A DNA stretch of 64,000 bases from Acanthococcus lagerstroemiae (lineage: Eukaryota > Arthropoda > Insecta > Hemiptera > Eriococcidae). The stretch is taken from assembly GCA_031841125.1 (NCBI GenBank), contig CM063112.1, forward strand, positions 8,644,603 to 8,708,602, given 5' to 3'. Below the pieces are notes generated by a model. The model had not been told where the DNA came from. It saw only the letters and a list, made by a program, of their open reading frames with translations, and made no database searches. The position numbers and the translations under genes were made by a program. Shown piece by piece: positions 1-10,460 of this stretch (the stretch's first letter is position 1; each line of letters opens with the position of its first letter).

Positions 1-2045
1 TTGCGTTCTAACTTTTCATATGAACTTTGATGTTTGAAAGCGTCTAAAATATCCTCACCTTTGATAATAAAGACACTAAATCTATTTCCCTCTTGAGTGA
101 TTTTAAAAGTTTTTACAAACTATTACAATCGCCATTGTCCTGTACACCACCATCTTATTTTTTTGTATTTTACGACATATACTGTGCATGATGTGGCAAT
201 AGGCATAAGCGCAAAAATAGCTGACCTGGAGCGAGGAGCTCATGGAGGGGGGGGGGCTGATAAGTATAAAAATAATGCTAAAAGTTATTTAGCTTGTATA
301 ACTTTTTTCAGTTTTTTCTGGGACGGAGGAGGGGTTCAGAGGATTCAGGAGGCTCAGCCTCCAGTCCTCTTATTTGCCTCGGTGGTAATAGGCCTAAACA
401 TGACATGTCACCCTACTAGTCTGCTGTTACAAAGTATGTCATATCAAAACCTCGTATTCGTAAACCTTTGATTGTCAACCTAAGTTTACTGAAATACTGT
501 TAAATTCAAAGCAAACATAAAATATAGCTCGATATCAATATTATGAATATTAAATTTAGCCCGAAGGTACTTCACAACACCTGGACCAAATAACATGTTG
601 ATCAATTCAATTTCAAATTGATGGACATTTTACTCCATAAACTCGGTTATAGTCAACTCATAAAGTTAACTCATGAAGTTATCTCATGGAAAGTTGCAAT
701 TTTGTCACATATGCTGACGATTAACTTGCTCAAAATTGAAACTGGTTCACTCATAATTAGCAGTTCGAAGCCCTGAATGTGTGAATTTAACAGCACATGT
801 TATTTCAAGGTACATTTTTTAACCATAAAATGAATGGTGTTCCTTCCTCACCAAAAACCTATTATTGAAAGTGTTTGAAAACTGCATACTTTTTTACAAT
901 TTATTCAAAAAATACTTTTAACCTGTTTCGATAAATTTGTTGAAAATCGCAAAAGTTTAGTCTCCTATTTTTGCAACACTGGAAAACTCAGGCAGGTAAA
1001 GTCTTCATTCCGAACAAAAATATTTTCCTTTCCTAATCGATTGCTTTAATTCACAAGCTTCGCAATGAATGAAGAAAAAATCGTCAGGTCTTCAAAGAAT
1101 ATGAATAATGAGGTAAAACAAGTGCATCCATGTTGAATCGTTTGCGAAATCCAATCAAGGATGTTCGGTGGTAACCAAAAGCTTTTTTTTTTTCTTTTCT
1201 TTGATATTTGGGACTTTTGAGTTGAATCAGTTGTTTCACACTTCCTCTCTCTCCCCCCTCCCAGGAAGCTCTTCGGTACGTCCTTGGGTAACTTTCCAGG
1301 GGGAGGGTTGGATTACTTACCCTACGTCAGTTTTTTTCTTGACTACTAAATTTTAAAATAGATGAACAGCACTTGTGGAAATATCCAAAATCAACATGCC
1401 AAAGAAAGGAAATTTAGAAAAATGTATTCCCTCTTGTGAACTGGTTTGTGTCTCGATTTTTCCAACTCTTTCCCTCCAAGGGCAATTTTATCAATTGGCA
1501 AAAGGGTCGGGGTGGGAGCCATTTTCCATTCCTCCTCGGGTATACTCTATGTTCGAACAGCAGATCCTCTATCGAGCTCTCGTAGCCAGGAGAGGAGAGG
1601 TGTAATTTCATTGAAATATTAAAAAAGTTACTTTAATTATTTGAAACAGAACATTTTAAAAATAACCTCGACGTATTTTGATATTTTTGACATATCTAAA
1701 TGATAATAGGTACCTAAGTGATGACAATGAAAAAAAGATTTAAAAACTGAAAGGTCAGTTAAATAGTTAACCGGGAATTTATGATAAATTTGTTTATCAG
1801 AAAAATTTTCATTTTCGACTTTAGCACGCATACAAAGTTTGGAGTATTTAATAAAATTTTCGTTTAATAACGTGTAAAATCACAATTTCAACGTCACACC
1901 GTAGGTTAATGCACGTCTGGTCTATGAACACGTGCAACACAACTTTTCATATTAATTTTATAATTTGAATATTTTAAAATATCTTTCATTTTATATTTGT
2001 AAAATGATACTTGGAAGATTATAGTTAAGTTCTGTTCTTCTACAG
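1..2045. other. AT-rich stretch upstream of NPC2-like gene 1, no gene recognised
   Basis: I looked here for exons 1 and 2 of the first NPC2-like gene (signal peptide, then a CP-x-C-NL-RGTN segment) and did not find them. In the two complete genes the intron before exon 3 is 1.2-1.3 kb, so they would be expected around 700-900 if this gene kept the same layout. Only short chance open frames and G- or T-tracts are visible (for example a G-run near 246-256). Confidence 0.5.
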
Positions 2046-2411
2046 AATTTTCTGCAAATAAACTGACTCTCCAAGGATATGGTCATTTTTTGTTTGTTGA
2101 TGTGCCATACCCGGGTCAAGATCGAGAGGGCTGCAAATTTACAAAATGCCCTGTCGTTTCAGGTAAACTGAGACACTTGGAGTACAAAAGCCCTATTTTG
2201 AAGTATTATCCTGCGGTAAGTTATCAACATTGACTCTGTATGTAATGAATTTCGAATCGTTGAAAACAGCTCGTACAATAACAATGTAAAATACTTACTG
2301 TTTTTAATGAAATAATGTTCAATTTTACAGGCACCTTTCACAGTCAAATGGAAGCTGTGGGACGAATCCAACAACGAATGTTGTTTTACGTCTAATATTG
2401 TCATCAGTTGA
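2046..2411 (+). CDS. Npc2-like: NPC2-like (ML-domain) lipid carrier 1, last two exons only
   Basis: Two exons, 2046-2215 and 2331-2411, joined through GTAAGT and ACAG sites, encode the C-terminal half of an ML (MD-2-related lipid recognition) protein. The residues align with the two complete neighbours: DVPYPG, the paired cysteines of GCKFTKCP, SGK, a Y-x-YPA segment at the splice, then VKW and an ECC near the C-terminus before TGA. Exon lengths (170 and 81 nt) and phase (exon 3 enters in phase 1, exon 4 in phase 0) are identical to genes 2 and 3. The family binds sterols or other hydrophobic ligands in a secreted or lysosomal beta-sandwich; some arthropod members act as chemosensory carriers. 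Exons 1 and 2 are not visible upstream in this window, so the gene is either split by a long intron running off the window or 5'-truncated. It is the most divergent of the three copies. Confidence 0.8.
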
Positions 2412-4210
2412 AGTTCTTATAATCGCACGCAAGCATAGCTTCAGTTGATTTGTATTATTGTTATACTTTGCATTTTTGTGCTCACTTCGTTTGTGTTACT
2501 AGATATTACAATAATGTGTACGTTATGCATATTGTATGTTTTCTTATCAGCTTAAAATAGGTTAAGAAGCTTCTACTTAACCCTCAAATTATTGGAAGTA
2601 AGAACATTTTAATAATGATAATCTGATTTTTTGTGTATGCTATCTTGCGTTATTGGCCGCCAGCCTTCACATATATTCACTAATGTAGGTTTATTGCCGA
2701 TTAAACTGGCATTTGAACAAAATTATCAAGGAATTTCGTAACCTAGTTATACTTTCCTGACAAAAATCTAGGGGAAGGCTTTTGAAGATTTTACTTTTTA
2801 TGAATCTCATTTAACTGCTTTCCTGTCAGTTTCTCATAATGATACTCTGAATCTTAAGTCAGAGATTGAGTCTTTCAGAGACGAACCGAGCCCACTTTTT
2901 TATGTGTGTGTGTGGGGGGGGGGGCTAATTTTTTGCCGACTGAGAATAAAATTTTGCCAAATGCGAAACCAATTTTGTCTACTTTTAGAAATATTTGAGA
3001 TGATAAGCAAATAAGTCAACATTTTTAAAGTGTTGTCAACAGCAAGTCTTGTGCATTTTTTGTTGGGGGGGGGGGGCTTTTCAATCCTCCTCACCGTTGA
3101 AGAAGCAATAACCTTTACGTTTACTGAAAAAGAAATCACGAATAAAATATCCTATCTGACTTACCGACTTTCCAAAATCCAATTCGAATTCCTTAGGTCT
3201 TCGCAAAAAAATACAAAATTATATAAATGAAAAATAATAATAATACCAATAAAACCATCGGTCAGTTAATTGTAACTATTTTAATTGTTATTTTCCCAAA
3301 CCAAAATATTTTCGTGTATCAAAAATAAAATGAAGACCCTTTGAGATTATCGTGCCATGAACGGAGATAGTACGTTTTGTACAATATGAATATGAGAGAC
3401 TACGATGTTACTTGACTGTAGCTGTAACCTATGCAATGCCGACGATTCTGGGGGGTTTGGGCTAATTTACTCCTTCAAACAAACATTTTGGGTATTTTCC
3501 CTAAAAAAATATGGCCATAGAAATTTTTAGTGTTTTCCACGAAAAATAAAGTTGTTCGGATACAAAAAAGTTTGACATAGATGTGACTTTTTGCCGGTTC
3601 TCAACGAAAACGTGTCACGTTTCGACCAACTGACCGACCAACCAACCGACACCAAGAATGTTATTAGGATGACATCATCTCGGCAGTTGTTGCTTCATGA
3701 TATTCGCTATCATTTGTCACTTCTGTTGTGTGTGCGGTCACTTATGGGGTGACGACGTCCACATTTCTATGTTGACTGAATAAGTGAACCGTGTTCTGTA
3801 GCCATAGTTATAAGACATAATATCCATGTACCGATGTATACGTATCTTTATTTGCATTCTGTATGCAGTTATCAGTGCCGGGTTTAGGTAAACTATGTGC
3901 AACATTTTTCTTGCCGCCCTTGGCCCAAACTGTAAAAAGCGAGCTTTCAACGGTCTGTGGTAAATTATAGAACCCCTCTTTAGTACTCTCAGTCTGACTC
4001 AAATATGAAAATCTTCCAGTCGCATGAGGCCGCGCTATTCTGCTGTGTCCCGATTATACCTATTAGGTACCTATGTTTTCTTCTTTCTTTTTCAAATTTG
4101 CTGTCCTATGTAAGTGCACACTGCACGGTCTGCACATACAGTAACACCTCCCTCCCCCCGCTGTGTAGTGTAGACACTGCTCATCAGTTTACTGATGTTT
4201 TTTGGGGTCT
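2412..4210. other. Intergenic stretch between NPC2-like gene 1 and the 145-bp array
   Basis: No supportable gene. It holds two G-runs about 150 bp apart (near 2916 and 3066) and AT-rich sequence. A short TAGGTACCT word at 4065-4075 is typical of many insect genomes. Short open frames here show no family signature. Confidence 0.4.
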
Positions 4211-4239
4211 CAGTGGCTGAATACCAACTCGTCAAACCA

Positions 4240-5850
4240 TTTGTGTACCATAATTTTGTACTTATTCGGCACTATTTTATACCGTAATTTCCAAATCTTT
4301 TACTTTAACCTCTACTAAAATACTATTAGAAAATTTTCATTAGGGAAGGAGGCAGAGACATACTACCCCAAGTTCAAGTACCATAACTGTATGCTCATTG
4401 TGTTTAATATTGTATAGTCAATTCAACATTTTGTACTTTTCCCCACCAGAGATATTAAAACAATTTTGGTTGTGCGAAGGGACTCTAAAGCTGTACCTAC
4501 TACCACCCAAATTTCGGATTTGCTACCATAATTTTGTGGGCGCATTATTTTGTATCGTAATCCCCGGATTTTATACTGCCCCAACACAGATATTAACAAG
4601 TGTTGATTGAGAGGAGAGGATAGAGGGCTATCTCAAGTTATAATTTTGGGTTGAATTTAGCACCATAATTTCAACTTGTTTTGCGACATTTTGTACCTTT
4701 AATTCGAAACTTTAGACTTCACTCCAACCGAGATATTAATAAATTTCGGTATGGAGAGATGAAGAGTGGGGGTGCAGATATGCTGCTTCAAGTTAGAATT
4801 GGTGTGTCGAATTTGGTACCGCATGATTTTGTAATCATTATGTACCATTTTGTACTGCCATTTACAAATTTTGCATTCAACACGTTTTCCTAATATGGAC
4901 AAATTTCACTGGGGCTGCTGTCAAAGTTATTCCCAAATTTCAGTCCAAGCATTGGAGAAATGGTGCACCCAAGATCGAATTCAGTTTGAAATTTGGTGCT
5001 CTCATTTTGTACTCCTCTTGTTCGAATATGAACCGACTTACCCGAATTGGGTAATCAATCCCTCTCCGAGATGTTCAAAAATGTAAGTTGTGGTTGGAGA
5101 AATTAATAACCTCAAGAACGAATTTCATCTCGAAACTGGTGTCATCATTCTGTACTCATTTGGTTCCATTTTGTACCGTCATTTTGAATTTTGTACTTCA
5201 CCCATTTTCCAAGTGTTCCCAAGTTTCAGTCGGCGGAAGGCTTGAGAAGTAGTACACTCAGATGCGAAAGACAAATTTTGCATCCACATTTTGTACTATT
5301 TTGTTTCACTTTTTACAGCCTTCCCCGAATTCTTAACTCAATACCCTCTCGAGGATTCTGGAGCTAGACAGGCTCCCGTAGAATTTCGGGTCGAATTCGT
5401 CATCACAATTATGCAGTTGGTAGAATTTTTGGTGTTGTCATTCACGAATTTTGTACTGAACCGTTTCTATAAGTATCCATTAATTCCAATCAGGGGGATG
5501 GGAGGGGGAAGAAATAGTAGATACACCCAAGAGCAAATTACAGCTCGGAGTGTAATCATTTTGTACACCTGTTGTTCTATTTTGAACCATTTCCCCCCGA
5601 ATTCCGCTCGTCAACCCATATTAATTAACTTTAGTGGGGAGTTGGGGGTCGGGACGTGGACGTACTATTCCAAGTTGAGATTTCGGGTTGAATTTGTTAC
5701 CCTAATTTTGTATTAGTTTTATACTATTTTTAACTGCCGTTTACAAATTTGTGTTCAACCCCCTCCTAAGATACTGACAAATTATTCTGGGGCTGAAAAC
5801 ATGCAGTCCTCGAGTTGTAATTTTGGGATCAATATTCCATCATAATTTTA
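4240..5850 (+). repeat. Degenerate ~145-bp tandem array (minisatellite)
   Basis: A recurring block reads roughly: ATAATTTTGTAC, a second and third TTTTGTACC-type box, CAACCCCCTCC, GAGATATTAA, AATTTCGGT, a G-rich spacer, CAAGTTGAAATTTCGGTT, then GAATTTGGTACC back into the next unit. The ATAATTTTGTAC-like anchor is seen near 4249, 4376, 4527, 4661, 4818, 4996, 5139, 5281, 5398, 5550, 5697 and 5838, giving about a dozen units spaced 120-180 bp. Open frames across it, including one of 141 codons, are products of the repeat and not genes. It lies entirely between NPC2-like genes 1 and 2. Confidence 0.8.
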
Positions 5851-5959
5851 TAGCAATTTTCTGCCCATTCTTCCACGTGCGATCACTATCATTGGACTGT
5901 GATCAAATTCTAGTGAAACTTTCTTTGATGGCAAACTTATGTAATATTATCTCATTTGC

Positions 5960-6190
5960 GAATAACATCTCACTTCATTTACTCTGTCCACGATTTTGTT
6001 GTTTTGCTTCCATTTATACAATTCAAAGACTGCTCGCTTATCTTTTCGGAAACCTTTTCGTAACTTTTAATTGATGTATTGATTATTAGATGCATTTGTA
6101 GTGCAATTATTGCACCACGTACCATCGGTTGTCAAATGTGCAAAGCAATTCCTTTCAGTTGGCACTCTCGGATTTTTTTTCGAATTTAAA
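5960..6190 (+). promoter_or_regulatory. Probable promoter/5' leader of NPC2-like gene 2
   Basis: A block containing CATTTATA, AATTCAAAGA, a GCTCGCTTATCTTTTCGG stretch and a downstream TTTCAGTTGGC is matched by a similar block at about 12,575-12,700 upstream of gene 3. Conservation of order between duplicates suggests regulatory or transcribed leader sequence. The CAGT-type words could be arthropod initiators, but no TATA box sits at the expected distance, so the start site is not fixed. Confidence 0.35.
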
Positions 6191-8202
6191 ATGTATCATT
6201 CGCGTGTATTTAACTTAATAACGATTTTTGAAAGAAATAACCATCAGAATGGCCTGATACAAACTTTGAGATTACTTTGTGTCGTCGGCGTGATTACCAT
6301 TTTTTCGGGTTACAGTGCAGTATTCTGTGAAGTTGTGCAGTCCCAGTCGTGTTATTGTGAGTATACTCTTGTAAAAAATTATTTTTATTGTTCTTTCCTT
6401 ATTATTTAATCCTCTGAAGAAAAAAATCACACAATAGCTGGAACAGCTCCATCAATAAGTGATTTCTTTGTTCTATGGAGATTTTTTTTTGAAATATTTC
6501 AGCTACCCCTTCGAACAGTTGTGAACTAGTGACCATTTCCGTTAATCCGTGTCCAGAAGCCTTGGAAGAAGATCCCTGTAATTTGTTGAGAGGAACCAAT
6601 GTAACTTGGATTTTCGACTTTGTGCCAAGTAAGTAACTGAGATCACCTGATGAATATTGCTCTGCAAGAGACTCTTAAAATTATAACAATGGTGCCGATG
6701 TAGATGAGTCTCAAGCGTCATTCGAAATTAGCGGTATTTTGACGGCAAAACGTCATCAACTTTGTGGAAGTTTCTGTGAATTTTTTATGGACAAATACTG
6801 CTAACAAGATGAAAAACTGGTGGGTAATCGGGCTGGACAGATTCCTTTTTTTTTTTTTTGCCATAATTCGCAAATAACAATTTGTTCATCGTATAATTTC
6901 ATCGAAGTAGGGAGGGGGCAAGAATCATAATATAGGGGAGATCTGGTCCAAGTGTCACATTTTTTATATTTAGAATTTTTTTACAGACAAACTAATTTAC
7001 TTACTGAAAATTTAAATTTTTTTATCGAGGGAAAGCTAAAACCTTCTGGCATATATTTGATTTTTTCAAGACTTCAAATACTATACCAGTATAATAATAC
7101 ATAATAATAATTGAACATTGAACAGGATGTGGGTTACATGTGTTACCCCTTACGGGCACAGACACGTAAGCCACTGACCTACTCCGCCCACCGTAGGGAA
7201 TATGTTTCCGTCGCCATTTTCCAGGCTTATGGACCCATTAGGTTGAGGATCTCATTTATCCAGCGTGTGGTTGGGCGCCCTCTTTTTCTTTTTTATACTT
7301 TCTTGGAGTCCAAAGAGTTGTCACTAAATTTCATTTTTCTTGATTACTCCTAGACATGTGCCCAGCGTATTTAAATTTCAGTTTTTGATTTAATATCCTA
7401 TGCTTTTAACACCTGTTTGTTTTCGAATGTTTTTAATTTTAATTTTATCTTTTGGTCTAAAACCTAGGATATTCCTGAGCATTGAATTTTGGGTATTGAT
7501 AAGACGCTGCATCTGTCTTTTCGTAAGAGACCATGTTTGTGCGCCGTATGTTAATACCGGCATTACGTGCTGTTCAGAATTTTTGTTTTAAGCTGGATTT
7601 TCATTTTACTTTTCTGGAAAGTTTTGTGTGCCCAGAAGGCTTTCCACGAATTTGCGATCCTCTCTCCAATCATACCGTCCATGTTATTAATAAATTTCGT
7701 AGCTCGTTCTATTCCTTTTGCAGCACCATTTTATTCTTCAGTGGCGTGGTACGAATCCTTGTAGCCAATTTTGATATCTCCTTAGATACTATGAGGTTTC
7801 ATTCTCAGTTTGATACTTTTTCTTCTTTCCTTCTTTCTTTTTTCAAAAACTGAGTTGTTGGCGGGGCTACGGTTAAAACTTTACCGATAAAAGAAAATCG
7901 TAAATCCGAGATATTGGTTTTCATGAATTACGTGTGCAACTGACGAAATGATATTTTACCTTGCAGAATTTTCCGGAGAAAACATATCGTTCCGAGTATA
8001 TTCTCACACGCCTATTATAGATATACCCTTTCCTGGACTTGATCGAAATGCTTGCAACTTAACCAAATGCCCATTCATTTCAGGAAAAAAGCGAACTTTA
8101 AAATATACTGCTGATGTTTTGCAAATTTATCCCGCGGTAAGTTTTGTATTTTTAATTTTTATTTAATAATAATTATTTATCTCACCGATAATATACTCGT
8201 AG

Positions 8203-8244
<42 letters not shown>

Positions 8245-8514
8245 TTTAAAAAAAATATGTACCTTATTTAAAAAACGTATGCCATTGCATGTTTTCAAGT
8301 TGAAATAGGATAGACAGAACCTGAATGATAGATTTTAAACCAAATCTCCTGTTACATAAGCCTTACAATTCAAAAACGAAGCGGATGTTCTAAAAATTTC
8401 AAGTTTTTTAGTCAATCCATGTGTGATTTTCAGGGCTATTTCATGACGAAATGGATCGTGTCGAATGAGAAGAATGAAGAATGCTGTTGGATGGTGCCTA
8501 TCTACTTAGTCTAA
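6191..8514 (+). CDS. Npc2-like: NPC2-like (ML-domain) secreted lipid carrier 2, four exons
   Basis: Exons 6191-6356, 6503-6628, 7967-8136 and 8434-8514 join with consistent phases (1, 1, 0) to 180 codons and end in TAA. Exon 1 encodes a hydrophobic leader (LLCVVGVITIFSG) ending at an AVFCE-like cleavage region; the N-terminus before it is longer than in gene 3, and ATG 6191 was chosen because it matches the gene 3 start context. Exon 2 carries the CP-x8-C-NL-RGTN motif of the NPC2/ML fold. Exon 3 carries DIPFPG, the cysteine pair in ACNLTKCP, SGK and YPA. Exon 4 carries TKW and ECC. These match the three disulfides of the family (inference from alignment). Sequons NVT, NIS and NLT are present. 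The expected role is extracellular or lysosomal binding of sterols or other lipids. Intron 2 (1.34 kb) holds an antisense LINE fragment. Confidence 0.88.
7090..7860 (-). mobile_element. Decayed LINE (EN-RT type) 3' fragment in intron 2 of NPC2-like gene 2
   Basis: Read on the minus strand through frameshifts, the segment shows features of the C-terminal part of a non-LTR reverse-transcriptase polyprotein: NSWKAFWAHK, then YGAQTWSLTKRQMQRL, SMLRNILGFR-KDKIK, FKYAGHMSR, TLWTPRKYK and KRGRP-TRW-NEIL. This order (Y-G-x-x-T-W, then RxMLG, then AGHxxR, then GRPxxRW) is characteristic of RTE-like insect LINEs. It is broken by several stops and indels and lacks the endonuclease and catalytic RT part. 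It lies antisense to the host gene. Confidence 0.75.
8203..8242. repeat. (AT)n(GT)n microsatellite
   Basis: About five AT dinucleotides followed by about fourteen GT dinucleotides in intron 3 of NPC2-like gene 2, close to the 5' splice site. Confidence 0.95.
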
Positions 8515-10030
8515 GTTTTCTATTTATTCTTCTAACATCAGTTTATTAGTAAGTTATGCAGTTACTTTATTTTCATTTAGTTAAGTATGTAGGTACCTAT
8601 CCTTTTCACTCTGGAACAGACGCACTTATAGAGAGCTGAGTGTGGGAAGAGGCTGAGTATATTTTTTCAGCGACAGACTAAATTAACCAATATCTATCAT
8701 AGCATAGGTTAAAATAGTCTGCCACTTTGGAGAAATGAAAACTTGACCAATTCTTACACTCAGCATTCCATACACCGTAAGACCCCTGACTGTTAAAATA
8801 GAATTATTCAAGCCAAATATGCACATCAACTTCAGCTGCCATGTATAAATAACAAATAAGCAAGTAAAGTTCTACCTATTTTCAACTGAACATATTATTG
8901 TACCGGATGATGCAGAAAGTTTATTGTCATAGTGTCTAACTTTTGAAATTAACTCTCGTCAGACGGCGTATTTTGTAAATTTCTTGCCTGTAATTTTTCG
9001 AAGTCCAGTTCAAGGATTCCAATGCGCATGTTCCTTCCTTCCAGTTCCCAAGTTGCATTCAGCAGATTACCAACCACAGGAATAATTTTGTCCTGGAGCA
9101 GCTAGACCCCATGGTCCTGGAAAAATGTACCTTGCTAACTACATGCACATACCATAAACTTCAACGGTGCTCGCAAGTTCTCTAGCACCTCATGAGAGTT
9201 TTCGAGCTCCACATAGGAAAATTAATATTTTAGGTAGACGGGAAGACGGGGGGTGGGGTAGAGGTATGTATCTCAAGGAAGAAGAGAATCGAACTAAGTC
9301 GAATACCACATGAAAAAAACGCTTATGACTCACTGAAGGATTCAAGGTGTTTGGTACAAGTAAACGTAAATTCCAGGATAAACTTATTTCCTGGACAGAT
9401 AAGTGAAACTTTGAAAATTTTAACTCACTCCGATCAGAGACGTGCTAAAGCGGCACTTTTTAAGGGAGAGGGGGAACTCACTATTTCCAACTAAAAACCT
9501 GAGAATTTTGCCGACTCTTGAACATTTAGAAATTGACACGCAAAAAAGAAAAGGGTTGACGCTTTCCAGCTACCAATCTGAGTTTGCTAACTGAAGGTCA
9601 GTTTTGCTAAACTTACCAAATATAGAAAATGTTTAGGGGAAGACTCTCTCCTCGCCCTCATTCGGTACGTTTCTGGATCACCTAATATCAACACACTTAC
9701 ACGTGAGAAAATACATGGGGTTCGGATTAGACAAAAAAATCTGGAGCTTCAATGGCCATGAAAGTTTGTATTCATTGATTTTAGTACTTTCAAGACGATG
9801 AGGGGGATTGAAAATAAAATGGTTTAAATCCGCGATATGGGTGGATGGGGTCCTGGAGGAGTGACTTCGAAGAAGTGGAACTATCCCCAACAAGTAGGAA
9901 CTACTCCCTTTTTGGGGACGGCCCTAGAGATACAGTGACTTGTTTCGTGTTCTTTTGAAATGAGTGCACTTTTATATTTACCCATTCGCGTAAATAGATG
10001 GGCGGATATGCGGATACATCCTTCTCCGAG
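8515..10030 (+). repeat. 3' flank shared between NPC2-like genes 2 and 3
   Basis: The sequence after the gene 2 stop resembles that after the gene 3 stop (15,024-15,965) in colinear blocks: TTTATTCTTCTAACATCA right after both stops; AGAAAGTTTATTGTCA near 8921 and 15,290; a GAAAGTCCAATTCAA-like block near 9000 and 15,355; TATAAAATGGTTTGAAT-like near 9810 and 15,808; and GGGACGGCCCTAGAGA-like near 9915 and 15,903. This shows that the duplication unit runs well past the coding region. No gene is seen in it. Confidence 0.7.
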
Positions 10031-10370
10031 CTAAGAGAAAAGTCTAAAACTTTTTTTGCTTGTCTAGTCAACAAAAATTTTAATTAATTTTGACCTAAGA
10101 CTTTTGTGTGTGTGTGTGTCCATGTTGGAGTGTGAGTGAACTTGGTAATATTTCTGTATGTAGGGTGTGCCAATTCACAATTTCTTCTGTAGTCCAGAGC
10201 GCTATCGACCGTTACGCCATCTAAAGTCTACTAAAACTTTTTTTGCTTGTATAATCAAAATTTGGTGGGCAAATTTTGACCCAAGGCTTTTTTTTTTTTT
10301 TTTTTTTTTACACTATCTATTTTGGAGGGTGAGTGAATGTGGTAATATTCTGTATGTAGGGTGTACCAGT
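10030..10370 (+). repeat. Two-copy ~200-bp tandem duplication
   Basis: TAAAACTTTTTTTGCTTGT near 10,035 recurs near 10,235, each followed by TTTTGACC-x-AAG, a GT- or T-run, GGAG-GTGAGTGAA, GGTAATATT and CTGTATGTAGGGTGT. The second copy overlaps the inverted-repeat element at 10,160-10,460. Confidence 0.7.
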
Positions 10371-10460
10371 TCACAATTTCTTCACCTCACTGAAGATGGC
10401 GAAACAGCCGAAAGCGCTCTAGAATACAGAAGAAGAAATTGTGAATTGGCACACCCTACA
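10160..10460. mobile_element. Fold-back MITE with ~62-bp inverted ends
   Basis: The left end starts TAGGGTGTGCCAATTCACAA and continues with ATTTCTTCTGTA, AGAGCGCTATCG and a CGCCATCT. The right end (10,398-10,460) is its reverse complement with a few changes, including the phrase GAAGATGGCGAAACAGCCGA. A third, direct copy of the terminal motif lies at about 10,357, from the internal duplication. There is no coding capacity. Confidence 0.7.

Noticed and set aside
97..471. 124-codon plus-strand open frame
   Set aside because: Includes low-complexity GGG-encoded glycine runs and has no motif or splice support.
2900..3115. Pair of G-runs resembling hAT MITE interiors
   Set aside because: No CAGTGGCG-type ends or 8-bp duplications around them.
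5291..5716. 141-codon plus-strand open frame
   Set aside because: Lies wholly inside the ~145-bp degenerate tandem array; its residues repeat with the unit and show no family motif.
4240..5850. CRISPR-like array
   Set aside because: Units are long, diverged and without uniform repeats or spacers; eukaryotic context.
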